64,000 bases of DNA from Eubacterium sp. Its GTDB lineage: Bacteria > Bacillota > Clostridia > Lachnospirales > Lachnospiraceae. The stretch covers positions 1 to 64,000 of the forward strand of contig JAFVGA010000021.1 in assembly GCA_017475235.1 (NCBI GenBank), given 5' to 3'. Of this stretch, positions 52,087 to 61,705 are shown in pieces. The translations under genes were made by a program, and so were the position numbers. The notes below the pieces were generated by a model that was not told the origin of the DNA, did no database searches, and was given only the letters and a program-made list of their open reading frames with translations. Positions within the stretch are counted from its first letter, which is position 1, and the number at the start of each line of letters is the position of its first letter.

Positions 52087-52887
52087 TAGTTCATAACAAT
52101 CGATTGTATCTATTGTTTTAAATCCTATTTTGTTGTAAAGGTTTATGGCGGGTTCATTGTTTGTCGATACGTGAAGTATTATCTTGTCCGCCTGCTTGAA
52201 AGCATCTCGTATAGTTGTTTGCAATATGCGGTTTCCATATCCTTGCTCTCTATATTCTTCCTTAACTTCTATATCAAATAAGGAAAAGCAAGAGTCTTCT
52301 TTTGCCAAGTACAAGTAACCAACTTCTTTTTTTGCTGGCTCGGTATCTTCCTGTTCCTCTTCGATAAGCCCTGTAATCTTTAGCAGATTGTCAAATCCGT
52401 CTACAGACTCGTCCGCCTCAATATTTAATTCAATAGGTTCGCAGTCAAAATTAAAGTCATCTTTACTTAAAACCATCGCCTTTTCAGTTGATGTGTACTC
52501 AAAACCTAACTTTTCTAGGAACGCTTTTCCAATCTCGTTTGCTGGATCAAGTGAAACTTGATATGAGCAAGAGTCAAACTCTGAAACTAATCGCAAGAAT
52601 AGGTTCGTTCCAATCTTCTCGCGTCTATGGTCAGGATCAACTGCCATACACACTTCCAAATTTGTTTTGTTTAGTTTTACATAGCCGAGGAATGCTACTA
52701 GGGTGTCTTCTTCGTCGAAGGCAAGGTAGCAGTATGGGTTTTCGCTTTCAGGCAACTCAAAATCATACTCGTTCGCGTCAACGAATGAGTGATTTTTGAA
52801 ACCGTCCTGAGCCATACATTTTTCATTTAGCTCGTCGCAGAGTTTCAACGCATATTCTTCTCTAATTGAAACTTTTTCAACTCTCAT
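52084..52887 (-). CDS. Tandem (double-domain) GNAT acetyltransferase
   Basis: A 267-residue protein with two N-acetyltransferase folds; ATG 52887 is chosen behind AAAGGAC (the frame opens at 52920). Domain 1 (about 1-140) contains [19 protein letters not shown] with the acetyl-CoA loop RREKIG. Domain 2 (about 165-267) contains [20 protein letters not shown] with the stricter EQGYGN loop and ends [14 protein letters not shown]. Domain 2 looks catalytic and domain 1 degenerate. Substrate unknown (antibiotic, amino acid or protein amine). The 3' end touches the terminator shared with lepB. Confidence 0.85.
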   Translation of the reverse strand: MRVEKVSIREEYALKLCDELNEKCMAQDGFKNHSFVDANEYDFELPESENPYCYLAFDEEDTLVAFLGYVKLNKTNLEVCMAVDPDHRREKIGTNLFLRLVSEFDSCSYQVSLDPANEIGKAFLEKLGFEYTSTEKAMVLSKDDFNFDCEPIELNIEADESVDGFDNLLKITGLIEEEQEDTEPAKKEVGYLYLAKEDSCFSLFDIEVKEEYREQGYGNRILQTTIRDAFKQADKIILHVSTNNEPAINLYNKIGFKTIDTIDCYEL

Positions 52888-52934
52888 TTTGCGTCCTTTC
52901 ATCTTTGTCCATTTTACCAAAAATTAAGCGTCTA

Positions 52935-52943
52935 TGCTATAAT
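52935..52943 (+). promoter_or_regulatory. Extended -10 promoter of nfo
   Basis: TGCTATAAT (52935-52943) is a TGn-extended -10 with no strong -35, followed by GGAGGA and the nfo ATG at 52975. Confidence 0.6.
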
Positions 52944-52974
52944 AATACCTAGTGAAAAAGCGGAGGAAAAGGAT

Positions 52975-53880
52975 ATGAAATTAGGATCTCATGTAGGAAT
53001 GAGTGGAAAAGAAATGCTTCTTGGTTCGGCCAAAGAGGCTAAGGGATACGGTGCGAATGTCTTTATGGCATATACTGGTGCGCCACAAAACACTAGAAGA
53101 AAAGATATTAGTGAACTTAAGATCCCTGAGGCTCACGAGTATATGAAAGAAAATGGCATAGAGGATATTATTATCCATGCGCCATATATTATAAACCTTG
53201 CAAACACTATAAAACCTGAAACTTACGAGATAGCTGAGCAGTTTTTGGCATCGGAGCTTGAACGCTCGTCTGCTATGGGAAGTAATGTGATGGTTCTACA
53301 CCCTGGTTCTCATGTGGGAGCAGGAGTGGAAGCTGGAGTTAAGCAGATAGTTAAGGGGATTAACAATGTTTTGACTAAAGATAGTGATGTTTACATTGCG
53401 CTTGAAACTATGGCCGGCAAAGGTGCTGAGATTGGAAGAACCTTCGAGGAACTTGCTATGATTTATGACGGCGTAAAGTACAATGACAAACTTCGCGTTT
53501 GTTTCGATACTTGTCACACTCACGATGCGGGTTACGATATTATAAATGATGCAAGTGGCGTGTTTGAACAGTTCGACAAAGTCATTGGAATAGACCAGAT
53601 AGCAGTGTTCCATATAAACGATAGCAAGAATGATTTTGAATCTCACAAAGATAGACATGAGAACTTTGGCTTCGGAAATATTGGATTTGATGCATTGATG
53701 AATATTATCAATATGAAAGAGTTTGCCGATGTTCCAAAGATTTTGGAGACCCCTTATGTGAAAGATCCAGAGAACGAAAAGAAATCTTATCCTCCATATA
53801 AGTACGAGATAGAGATGATTAAGAGTGGCAAGTTTAATCCTAAATTGAAGGAATTGATTATAGAAAATCATGGCGAATAG
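52975..53880 (+). CDS. nfo: Endonuclease IV (AP endonuclease)
   Basis: Cuts DNA 5' of abasic sites in base-excision repair, using three zinc ions in a TIM barrel. Marks: [11 protein letters not shown] (2-12), [25 protein letters not shown] (about 63-74), [10 protein letters not shown] (about 104-113), ALETMAGKG (Glu ligand about 144), [13 protein letters not shown] (about 178-190), [22 protein letters not shown] split near 215-236, and ILETPY (Glu about 260). Length of 301 aa is slightly over E. coli Nfo. The last 11 nt overlap the start of the next HAD gene. Confidence 0.96.
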   Translation: MKLGSHVGMSGKEMLLGSAKEAKGYGANVFMAYTGAPQNTRRKDISELKIPEAHEYMKENGIEDIIIHAPYIINLANTIKPETYEIAEQFLASELERSSAMGSNVMVLHPGSHVGAGVEAGVKQIVKGINNVLTKDSDVYIALETMAGKGAEIGRTFEELAMIYDGVKYNDKLRVCFDTCHTHDAGYDIINDASGVFEQFDKVIGIDQIAVFHINDSKNDFESHKDRHENFGFGNIGFDALMNIINMKEFADVPKILETPYVKDPENEKKSYPPYKYEIEMIKSGKFNPKLKELIIENHGE

Positions 53881-54529
53881 TTTTTTAGACGAAATAAAAG
53901 GAGCAATAATAGATTTAGATGGAACCATACTCGACAGTGCTTGGGTATGGGACAAAGTGGACGAAGAGTTTTTGGGCGCACGTGGTTTTGATGTGCCCAA
54001 AAATTATGTCGAGAAGATTTCGCCGATGGGGGCAAAGAAGGCGGCCATCTACACTAAGAAAGAGTTCGGCCTGGATGATGAAGATATCTATGACATAATG
54101 GACGAGTGGTTTGAGATGACAAAGCATGAGTACAGGGATGATGTGTCGTGCAAGCCGTTTGCGAAAGACTATATAAAGAAACTTTATGAAAATAATATTC
54201 GTATTGCGGTTGCAACATCTTCTGATAGAGTTTTGTTTATGCCAACACTCGAGCGAGAGGGATTGATTGGTTATATAGATGAGATTGTGACGGTGGACGA
54301 AGTTCCCCGCGGCAAAGGCTTCCCAGATATTTACTTAGAAGCTGCTAGGCGAATAGGAGTTGCGCCGACAGAGTGTGTAGTATTTGAGGATATCTTGCTT
54401 GGAGCCACATCGGCCAAAGAAGGCGGATTCTTTGTCGTGGGCGTAGCAGATGAGAAGTCACTACACAACCGCGAAAAGATTGAGGAAATATCGGATTTAT
54501 ATATCGAAAGTTTTAAAGATATATTATAA
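53870..54529 (+). CDS. HAD-superfamily hydrolase (beta-phosphoglucomutase / phosphatase-like, subfamily IA)
   Basis: A 219-residue HAD-IA enzyme. Motif [16 protein letters not shown] (Asp15 and Asp17), motif II Thr in [10 protein letters not shown] (about 115), motif III Lys in [17 protein letters not shown] (about 146), motif [19 protein letters not shown] (about 170). The helical cap lies between residues 20 and 90. It could be a phosphoglycolate phosphatase, a beta-phosphoglucomutase or another sugar-phosphate phosphatase; the position does not decide. Its ATG lies within the nfo 3' end (11-nt overlap), so the two are coupled. Confidence 0.88.
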   Translation: MANSFLDEIKGAIIDLDGTILDSAWVWDKVDEEFLGARGFDVPKNYVEKISPMGAKKAAIYTKKEFGLDDEDIYDIMDEWFEMTKHEYRDDVSCKPFAKDYIKKLYENNIRIAVATSSDRVLFMPTLEREGLIGYIDEIVTVDEVPRGKGFPDIYLEAARRIGVAPTECVVFEDILLGATSAKEGGFFVVGVADEKSLHNREKIEEISDLYIESFKDIL

Positions 54530-54600
54530 TAGAAGACAAGTAAATAACGGACTAATAATCGTGTGAGGTTTTTCTACAAAAAAAGATCGGAGATAGAAAA

Positions 54601-57600
54601 ATGAAGAGATTATTGAAGAAAGTATTGAGTATCATGTTAGTGGCAGCACTAGCTTTTGTTCCTATGTCATTTGATAGTGGCAAGGAAGCAAAGGCGGAAG
54701 TGAAAGGAAAACTAGCTACGCATGTGACAGGACATTGGTCATACTGGGACGGATCACAAACAGTAGTAAAGACTAATGAATCCCTCTTAGAGAAACTTCC
54801 TACTATCGCAAACAAAGGAACATCAAGATTCACTACATCAAATTTTGACGCAAACAACAAAGCATTCCCAACAAACGGATGGGCTACATCTATGAGCTGG
54901 AACTACAGCAAAGGCGATGGATATGGAAATGCAGTTTATGCAATTCCTCTAAGTTACCTTCCTATAAGTGACGGAATGCTTGTAATAAACCCATTCACTA
55001 GACTTACTGGTGATACTGGAACATTCTTAATGAACCAAGACCAGACAGGATATTTAAGTGACTTTAGTATTGGTACAGGTGGACAGATTGCCTATACAGA
55101 AACTGATGCAGAGAGCGACTGGTCTACAAAGGTAAGAATGATAGAAGAAGATTCTAAATATATGGATGTAACAATGACTCACGGAAGTCCTTTTACATAC
55201 TGTGAAGCAAGTGGCATAGATTCAGCTACAGTTAAGGCAAAAAGAGATTTGCCAGCGGATGTTATTTATGTAGATGACTCAATGGCTATCGTTCGTAAAT
55301 ATGACAATGGTGATGATGCTATCGGACTTACAAACTATGACTACTATGCATTCTATATACCAGACGATGCTAGTTTTTCAGTAAGCCAGGGTGCAAGTAT
55401 TAGAGGCGGAAGCTTCAGCGTAAACTTCGGAACTAAAAAGTACTTTAGTATGGCATGGCTTTGCGACACAAAGGGAACAGCTGATGCTAAGGCACAGCAG
55501 ATTGCAGAGTCTTACAAGAAATACGCATACAACTTTGTAACAGACACAAAGGCTACATACTCATATGATGCAGCAACTAGCACTGTTACAACAAATTATA
55601 AATATACATTTGATAAAAAAGCAGAGAGCACTGCCGATGGAACTATTATGGGCGTTATCGCTCATCAGTATAAACATATGAGTGGATATGAATTCCTAGA
55701 GCAGACTTCTCGCTCTATCAGAGGAACTGTGAAGTTCTTAGAGGGCGATCAGTATCAGACCACTCAGAAGTATACTGGAGTTCTTCCAGGCCTTGGAACT
55801 ATTCCAGATGCAGACAAGGCAAAAGTGAAAACTTATGTTGCTAACTTTATGGAAGAGTTTGGCCCTACAGATACAGCAGTCACAAAGGAAGATTACGAGC
55901 AAAACACATACGACTGCGGCAAAAAGCTAAACCGTGCAGTACAGGTAATGTTGGCAGCAGAAGCAGCAGGCGATAATGAAAACGCAACAAAACTTCTAAA
56001 CGGTATCAAGGCTGAGCTGGCAGATTGGTTTACAGCAGATAACGACACCGACGAAGAAGACAAATATTTCTACTACGATGCTGATATGGGAACATTGTTT
56101 GGATTCCCACAGGCATACTATACAGTAGACGGAATGACAGACCATGCATTCCACTATGGATACTTTATAAACGCAGTAGCACAAGTTGCTTTGCGCGATC
56201 CATCATTTGTAGAGGAATACAAAAACGTAATAGACGAATTGGTGGGCGATGTTGCAACTACAAAGAGAAACAGTTCTACATCTAGATACCCATACCTTCG
56301 CCAGTTTGATATGTGGGAAGGCCATTCATGGGCATCAGGCCATGCGGACTTTGGCGATGGCAACAACCAAGAGTCTAGTTCAGAGGCTATAAACGGATGG
56401 GCTGGATTAATTCTATACGGACAGGCTACAGGAAATGAAGAGTTAACAAACACAGGAATTTACCTATATACAACAGAAGTGAATGCAGTAAATGATTACT
56501 GGTTCGACGCGGACAACGATGTTTTGAGTCCTTTGTACAAGAAGACAATAGGCGGAAACGAGCACAGATATGCTTCAATGATTTGGGGCGGAAAATATGG
56601 TTACGAGACTTGGTGGACAGCAGAGCCACTTCAGACAAACGGAATCAATATCCTTCCAAACACATCGGCATCATTCTACTTGGCAAAAGACAAAGCATAT
56701 ATGAAAGACTTTGTGAGAATTGCTAGAAGAAATGAAGATAACTACAGCGGTCCTGATAAGGATGTGAACCGTTGGAACGAACTTTACACAGCGTATATTG
56801 CAATGTATGATCCAGACGCAGCAGCAGAGTACTTTAACGAAGACTGCGCAGCAGAAGCGGGCGATTCAAAAGCGCATGCTTGGTACCAGATAGCATATAT
56901 GAAGGACAAAGGAACACCAGATTTAAGTGTGACTGGTGATATGCCACTTAGTGCATCGTTTGAGAAAAACGGTCAGCAGACTTATGTGGCATACAACCCA
57001 ACTGATTCAGACAAGACTGTGACATTTAGCGATGGCACATCATTTACAGCGGTAGCTGGACAGCTAACAGAACACTTTGCTGAAAAGCCTACAACTACAG
57101 GTCCACCAACTACCACACCTGATCCATCTGCACCTACCACAACAGTTAAACCTACACCTGGACCAGAAGAAGGATATATCAGATTATCTGATGACTTATA
57201 CTATAAGAAAATTCAGTATGAAGTAGTTGGAATGAACAACCCAGAATTATTAGATGCAGGAGCAACATTGCAGTTCGCATTTGCGCCTACTAGCAATGTT
57301 AAAGTGTATGTGGACGGAGAGGACACTCCAGCAGGACAGGGTCCAATCAACTTAATTTCTAAAGTAATTGTGAAGATGAATCCAACTAAATTGGAGGATG
57401 ATTCATACACAAATATTAAGATAGTAGCAGACAGTGGAACTTCAGAAATAATTTTGAGAAAGGGTAGCCCAGTGCCACCTACAGAAGCAACTACTGAAGC
57501 GCCTTCTACAAAAGCACCAACTACAGTTGCACCAACTACTGAAGCGCCAACTCAAGCGCCTACCGTAGAGCCTACTACAGTAGAACCAACTGCTGAACCA

Positions 57601-58002
57601 ACAGCAGAGCCTACTACATATAACCCAAGACCACCTCAGACTGAGACAGTGGCACCTTCTTCTTTGCCTAAGCCTATACCAGTAATAAAGGTTCCTGGTA
57701 AAGCTAAGGTTAAAAAGGCAATCAAAAAGAAGAAGTCTGCTAAGAAGATTAAGGTTAAACTAAAGAAACTTAAAGGTGTGAATGGTTACCAAGTAGCTGT
57801 TTATAAGACAAAGAAGAAAGCTAAGAAGAATAAGAAAGCCATATTTAAGAAGTATGTAAAGAAAGTTAAATTTACAATCAAATCCAAGAAGTTCAAGAAA
57901 AAGAAGAAATTATACATAAGAGCAAGAGGATTTGTTTACGACGGCACAGCCAGAGTATTTGGTAAGTGGTCCAAAGTAAAGAAAGTAAAAATAAAAAAGT
58001 AG
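54601..58002 (+). CDS. Secreted GH81 endo-beta-1,3-glucanase with accessory surface domains
   Basis: A 1133-residue exported enzyme that would cut beta-1,3-glucans (yeast cell wall, callose, curdlan). The signal peptide ends near KEAKA (residue 32). The GH81 catalytic region (about 40-800) has DGMTDHAFHYGYFINAV (about 510-526), FDMWEGHSWASGHADFGDG (about 568-586) and NQESSSEAINGW (about 589-600), the last with the catalytic Glu. Then a T/P-rich linker, a beta-sandwich (about 860-955, CBM-like), a second linker (APTTEAPTQAPTVEPTT), and a lysine-rich FnIII-like C-terminal domain (about 1025-1133). No sortase motif. A 9-nt gap to the SGNH gene makes them one operon. Confidence 0.92.
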   Translation: MKRLLKKVLSIMLVAALAFVPMSFDSGKEAKAEVKGKLATHVTGHWSYWDGSQTVVKTNESLLEKLPTIANKGTSRFTTSNFDANNKAFPTNGWATSMSWNYSKGDGYGNAVYAIPLSYLPISDGMLVINPFTRLTGDTGTFLMNQDQTGYLSDFSIGTGGQIAYTETDAESDWSTKVRMIEEDSKYMDVTMTHGSPFTYCEASGIDSATVKAKRDLPADVIYVDDSMAIVRKYDNGDDAIGLTNYDYYAFYIPDDASFSVSQGASIRGGSFSVNFGTKKYFSMAWLCDTKGTADAKAQQIAESYKKYAYNFVTDTKATYSYDAATSTVTTNYKYTFDKKAESTADGTIMGVIAHQYKHMSGYEFLEQTSRSIRGTVKFLEGDQYQTTQKYTGVLPGLGTIPDADKAKVKTYVANFMEEFGPTDTAVTKEDYEQNTYDCGKKLNRAVQVMLAAEAAGDNENATKLLNGIKAELADWFTADNDTDEEDKYFYYDADMGTLFGFPQAYYTVDGMTDHAFHYGYFINAVAQVALRDPSFVEEYKNVIDELVGDVATTKRNSSTSRYPYLRQFDMWEGHSWASGHADFGDGNNQESSSEAINGWAGLILYGQATGNEELTNTGIYLYTTEVNAVNDYWFDADNDVLSPLYKKTIGGNEHRYASMIWGGKYGYETWWTAEPLQTNGINILPNTSASFYLAKDKAYMKDFVRIARRNEDNYSGPDKDVNRWNELYTAYIAMYDPDAAAEYFNEDCAAEAGDSKAHAWYQIAYMKDKGTPDLSVTGDMPLSASFEKNGQQTYVAYNPTDSDKTVTFSDGTSFTAVAGQLTEHFAEKPTTTGPPTTTPDPSAPTTTVKPTPGPEEGYIRLSDDLYYKKIQYEVVGMNNPELLDAGATLQFAFAPTSNVKVYVDGEDTPAGQGPINLISKVIVKMNPTKLEDDSYTNIKIVADSGTSEIILRKGSPVPPTEATTEAPSTKAPTTVAPTTEAPTQAPTVEPTTVEPTAEPTAEPTTYNPRPPQTETVAPSSLPKPIPVIKVPGKAKVKKAIKKKKSAKKIKVKLKKLKGVNGYQVAVYKTKKKAKKNKKAIFKKYVKKVKFTIKSKKFKKKKKLYIRARGFVYDGTARVFGKWSKVKKVKIKK

Positions 58003-58011
58003 GGAGAGTAA

Positions 58012-59178
58012 ATGAAAAGTATTAAAAAAACAGTTTGTTTTGTACTTTGTATAGCTCTAATATTTAACGCATCATCTGTACTTAAAACAAATGGTGATGA
58101 AGGGAAAAATGAAGTGAAAAAAGTATTGTTTATTGGAAACTCTATGACATTCTATAATAATCTTTGGAATGTTGTTCAGGGATTGGCCAAGAGAAATGGA
58201 CATGACATAGAAGTGGAATCTGCCACCAACCCTGGCAAGACTATTCTTTATAATGCATCCGCGCAAAACTGCGTGGAGGCAATGAAGAAGGGCGGCTACG
58301 ACGTAGTTGTATTGCAGGACATTGTGGGCGGATTTGACGCGGACATTCTTCAGCAGGGCGTTGATAAGATTGTGCCTATCATCAAGAAATTCAGCCCTAA
58401 TGCTAGAATAGTCTTCTACGAACCTTGGCCAGTGAAACATATGATAGAAAAGCCCGGCAGTTATCTTCCATACTTTACAGATAACTACATAAAGGCTGCA
58501 AAAAAGGTGAATGGCGATTTGGCGCCTGCCGGCGAAGGCTTCTACGATCTATACGTAAATCACAAAAAGGATTACTACTGCAAAGACGGAAAGCACCCAA
58601 CTCCGCTTGCAACATTTTTAGCTGCAAGTACAATTTACTTTGCAATTTACAAGGATGAAGGTGTTAAGAAGTTTGAAGAGGCAGAGCATGCTGATTTGGA
58701 CGCACTAATAATCAACAACATTGAACACACAACCGAGGGCGTACAAGATTCATACAAACTAGATGATTTAAACTTGATTTACTCTATCGGACATAAGTAT
58801 GCTAGAGCAGTGGAAGATGCCACCTCTGGCAAAGGAAAATATACTTCCCTTGGATATGAACCACCTAAGGTATACAAAGTGCCAAAGGTAAAGATAAAAA
58901 AAGCAGTTAAGAAGAAAAAGACTCTGAAGATTACTCTGAAGAAGACGAAGGGTATTACGGGATACCAAGTATTCGTTTCAAAGAAAAAGAATTGTAAGAA
59001 AAAGCTCTATAAGAAAACTATAAGAGCGAAGAAAGCAATCAAAAAAGGAATATTAACTCTTAAGTCTAAAAAGTTTAAGGCAAAGAAATTGTACGTAAAG
59101 GTTAGAGCATTTATCGAGGATGATATGTTTGTAAACCACTATGGTAAATGGTCTAAGGTTAAAAAAGTAAAGGCATAA
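58012..59178 (+). CDS. Secreted SGNH-type hydrolase with lysine-rich C-terminal domain
   Basis: A 388-residue exported protein. Signal peptide (to about residue 22, NASSV). The SGNH nucleophile is in LFIGNSMTFYNNLW (Ser about 44), the oxyanion Gly and Asn in ATNPGKTI and VLQDIVGG, and the acid pair in KDGKHPTPLATFLAAS (Asp and His about 193-196). This is the GDSL-like esterase fold, acting on O-acetyl sugars or wall polymers. The C-terminal 100 residues (from YKVPKVKIKKAVKKKK) match the GH81 enzyme's basic FnIII-like domain, ending HYGKWSKVKKVKA. It is cotranscribed with the glucanase gene, and an LRR gene follows 16 nt later. Confidence 0.85.
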   Translation: MKSIKKTVCFVLCIALIFNASSVLKTNGDEGKNEVKKVLFIGNSMTFYNNLWNVVQGLAKRNGHDIEVESATNPGKTILYNASAQNCVEAMKKGGYDVVVLQDIVGGFDADILQQGVDKIVPIIKKFSPNARIVFYEPWPVKHMIEKPGSYLPYFTDNYIKAAKKVNGDLAPAGEGFYDLYVNHKKDYYCKDGKHPTPLATFLAASTIYFAIYKDEGVKKFEEAEHADLDALIINNIEHTTEGVQDSYKLDDLNLIYSIGHKYARAVEDATSGKGKYTSLGYEPPKVYKVPKVKIKKAVKKKKTLKITLKKTKGITGYQVFVSKKKNCKKKLYKKTIRAKKAIKKGILTLKSKKFKAKKLYVKVRAFIEDDMFVNHYGKWSKVKKVKA

Positions 59179-59194
59179 ATAGAAGAGAGATACT

Positions 59195-60787
59195 ATGAAA
59201 AAAATAATAGCATTATTATTGATAACTACATTAACATTTAGCATTCCCGTTGGTTTTGATACATTAAAAACCGAGGGGAAAACTAAAACTGTTAAAGTAA
59301 ATAAAAAGAATTTTCCAGATAAAAATTTTAGAAAATGTTTAAAAAAGTGTAAAGAGTATAAAAATGGAAAGATAAAGACAAAAGTAAACAAAATAAAACT
59401 TTCAGGAGTGGAGAATTATAAAGGATTAGAGTGTTTTGCTTATATAGAAGATTTGTCTATTAAGAGTAATTCGAGAGAAAATATTGCTATAGAGGGAACA
59501 AATAAAACAAAAATAGAGTATTTGTCTTTAAAAAGCACTAAGAATAATACGATAACAATAAAAAAAAATAAGTTACTGACAGTCGTAGGTCACAAAAAGA
59601 ATCGTGCAAAACTAGTTTTAGACAGTATTGATATAATAGATAATAGTACTAGTTTGGATGTTTGTGATCACTTTAATGGTTTGGAAGTAATTAATTGCAA
59701 TACATTAAGATTTTTAGATACTTGTGAAAGTAAAAAATTAAGTAATATGAAGATTAGTAACTGTAGCTCATTAATAGATATAGATTGCAACAGTAGTGGT
59801 TTATATAACATTAGTATTAATAATCTGAAAAAACTGACAACGTTTGACAGTAGTTACAATAACACTAGGAAGTTAACTTTTTCTCAAAGTTCTAATACTA
59901 TTAGGGAGTTAAACGTTAGGAATAATAAACTGGGAAACTATGATTACAGCAAGTTTGGTTCATTGAAAAAATTAGATTGTACAAATACTGGCATTACAAA
60001 TTTTGATCTAAGGAAGAATATAGTTTTAGAAACATTGAGTTGTGGGGAAGATTTCTTTACAAGTATAGATATTAGTAGGAATACAAATCTTAAAAAAATC
60101 GAACTTAATGATGCAAGAGTTAATAATATAGACTTGTCAAAACTCAATAAGCTAAAAGATTTAACGATTAATAATACTTTGATTCAAACAATAAATCTGA
60201 GCAACTTAAAAAATTTAGAAGGATTAATGCTTACTAAAGGGCTTTTTAAGAGTGTTAATTTGAATAATAATAAAAAACTCGATCATATTGAAGTTAGGAA
60301 CAATCCAAAATTAACAAATCTGATTTTGCCAGAAAACAAAGTTGAAGTAGATATAGACTGTAGTAATAATAAATTGAAGACGTTAGATGTAAGCAAGAAT
60401 AGTAAGTTGGATGATTTGGATTGTAGCAATAACAAATTGAGCAAATTAAGTATTAGTAGAAATAAAAAGCTAGATTATTTAGACTGTAGTAATAATAAGA
60501 TAAGAAAGTTAAACTTAAGTAAGAACAAAGCACTTACTGAATTATATTGTAGTAATAATAAGATAAGAAAGTTAAACTTAAGTAAGAACAAAGCACTTAT
60601 TGAATTACATTGTAGTAATAATAAACTGAAGAAGTTAAATGTAAGAAAGAACAAAGAGTTACAAGAGTTGCGTTGCAAGCATAATAAAATAAAAAAATTG
60701 GATATTAGGAAGAACAAAGAGTTAGATAAAGAATATATAAAGTGTGATAAAAAGGTTAAGATTATAAAGAATAAAAAACGCAAGTAA
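59195..60787 (+). CDS. Secreted leucine-rich-repeat surface protein
   Basis: A 530-residue exported protein with a signal peptide (to about residue 27). The first 110 residues hold a basic domain (TKTVKVNKKNFPDKNFRKC). From about 150 there are LRR units, becoming regular after residue 385: LDCSNNKLKTLDVSKNSKL, LDCSNNKLSKLSISRNKKL and so on, 21 residues each, as in internalin-like proteins. The end is strongly basic (KIIKNKKRK). The gene is visibly more AT-rich than neighbours, using AAT, AAA and ATA codons, with two exact DNA repeats. It may be recently acquired or repeat-expanded. Likely adhesion or ligand binding; target unknown. Confidence 0.83.
   Translation: MKKIIALLLITTLTFSIPVGFDTLKTEGKTKTVKVNKKNFPDKNFRKCLKKCKEYKNGKIKTKVNKIKLSGVENYKGLECFAYIEDLSIKSNSRENIAIEGTNKTKIEYLSLKSTKNNTITIKKNKLLTVVGHKKNRAKLVLDSIDIIDNSTSLDVCDHFNGLEVINCNTLRFLDTCESKKLSNMKISNCSSLIDIDCNSSGLYNISINNLKKLTTFDSSYNNTRKLTFSQSSNTIRELNVRNNKLGNYDYSKFGSLKKLDCTNTGITNFDLRKNIVLETLSCGEDFFTSIDISRNTNLKKIELNDARVNNIDLSKLNKLKDLTINNTLIQTINLSNLKNLEGLMLTKGLFKSVNLNNNKKLDHIEVRNNPKLTNLILPENKVEVDIDCSNNKLKTLDVSKNSKLDDLDCSNNKLSKLSISRNKKLDYLDCSNNKIRKLNLSKNKALTELYCSNNKIRKLNLSKNKALIELHCSNNKLKKLNVRKNKELQELRCKHNKIKKLDIRKNKELDKEYIKCDKKVKIIKNKKRK
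60485..60623 (+). repeat. 63-nt tandem repeat within the LRR gene
   Basis: Two 63-nt copies (60485-60547 and 60548-60610) starting TGTAGTAATAATAAGATAAG differ at only two positions; a third partial copy follows. Each codes one 21-residue LRR. The near identity at DNA level points to recent duplication. Confidence 0.92.
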
Positions 60788-60793
60788 ACATTT

Positions 60794-61480
60794 ATGAAAA
60801 AGAGAGAAATAAAAAAAGCTAAAAAAATATTAATAGCACTGCTCGTGGCAGTGCTATTAATAGGCTTGTGTGTATTAGGAGTGAATATTTTTGTGAAAAG
60901 TAGTGTCTCGAACAGAATAGTAACAGTTGAAAAGGCAAAGGACTTGAATGCTGACTGTATTATAGTTTTAGGTGCAGGACTAAGGCCTGATGGGAATCCA
61001 ACGTGGATGCTTGAAGACAGAATAAAAGTAGGAGATGAACTCTATAAAAACCATACAGCTCCAAAGATTATAATGTCAGGAGACCACGGCAGAGAGTCAT
61101 ACGACGAAGTGAATGCCATGAAGAAATATGCTAAGAGTGAAGGAGTGCCTTCAAAAGATATCTTTATGGATCACGCTGGCTTTGAGACTTATGACACAAT
61201 GTATCGTGCAAGAGACGTGTTTGGTGCAAAGAAAGTGATAATAGTTACGCAAAAATACCATTTGTACCGCGCAATGTATGCTGCGAAGAAACTTGGCTTG
61301 GATGCATACGGTGTGTCAGCGACCAAGAGAAAGTATGACAACAAACAATGGATACGTGACATAAGAGAGTGGTTAGCAAGAGTAAAAATATTTGGAAAAT
61401 GCATCACAAAGCCAAAACCAAAATTCTTAGGTAAGAAGATAGATTTAAAAGGCAGCGGTGATGTGACGAATGATAAATAG
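60794..61480 (+). CDS. SanA/YdcF-like (DUF218) membrane-anchored protein
   Basis: A 228-residue protein with one N-terminal membrane helix (about 12-33) and a DUF218 domain. Marks: ADCIIVLGAGLRPDGNPTWM (about 53-72, including the GAGL loop), KIIMSGDHGRESYDEVNAMK (about 96-115), FETYDTMYRARDVF (about 135-148) and QKYHLYRAMYAAKKLG (about 156-171). The family includes E. coli SanA, tied to cell-envelope permeability and vancomycin tolerance at high temperature; the reaction is unknown. It starts 6 nt after the LRR gene and ends at a strong terminator. Confidence 0.85.
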   Translation: MKKREIKKAKKILIALLVAVLLIGLCVLGVNIFVKSSVSNRIVTVEKAKDLNADCIIVLGAGLRPDGNPTWMLEDRIKVGDELYKNHTAPKIIMSGDHGRESYDEVNAMKKYAKSEGVPSKDIFMDHAGFETYDTMYRARDVFGAKKVIIVTQKYHLYRAMYAAKKLGLDAYGVSATKRKYDNKQWIRDIREWLARVKIFGKCITKPKPKFLGKKIDLKGSGDVTNDK

Positions 61481-61486
61481 CACAAA

Positions 61487-61517
61487 AAAATAACCGCGGC
61501 TCCGCGGTTATTTTTTA
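61487..61517 (+). terminator. Intrinsic terminator after the SanA-like gene
   Basis: AATAACCGC and GCGGTTATT arms around GGCTCC, with A-rich left and T-rich right flanks. It marks the end of the chromosomal surface operon; 61518-61597 is plain AT-rich DNA. Confidence 0.92.
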
Positions 61518-61597
61518 ATAAATAATCCAAAGGGCCAACCGTATATCGGTGGTTCCTTTAATTTAATTATAACTATCATTATTAATATGTCAATAAT

Positions 61598-61703
61598 GCG
61601 AGACGGGGCGCGGGTGTCCAGTGGACACCTCTGCGAAGCAGAAGCGCCGACCGAGCCGGCAGGCGAGAAATCGAACTTGTTCGAGCCTCTCAGGCTCGAA
61701 CAA
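61598..61703. repeat. GC-rich block of consecutive perfect palindromes (possible dispersed repeat)
   Basis: Within about 105 bp: GGTGTCC-AGT-GGACACC (61613-61629), TCTGC-GAA-GCAGA (61630-61642), a GCCGGC-centred palindrome with CGCC/GGCG flanks (about 61644-61665), and TTGTTCGAGCCT-CTC-AGGCTCGAACAA (61677-61703). GC content is far above its surroundings. It begins with GCGAGACGGGG (61598-61608), an 11-bp copy of the tRNA acceptor/T-arm sequence at 61753. No protein is convincingly coded. Stacked hairpins suggest a structured RNA or a repeat mobile in trans. Confidence 0.6.
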
Positions 61704-61705
61704 TA

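Noticed and set aside
59195..60787. CRISPR array at the 63-nt LRR repeats
   Set aside because: The repeats are contiguous, in frame and coding, with no unique spacers. No CRISPR-like array was seen elsewhere.
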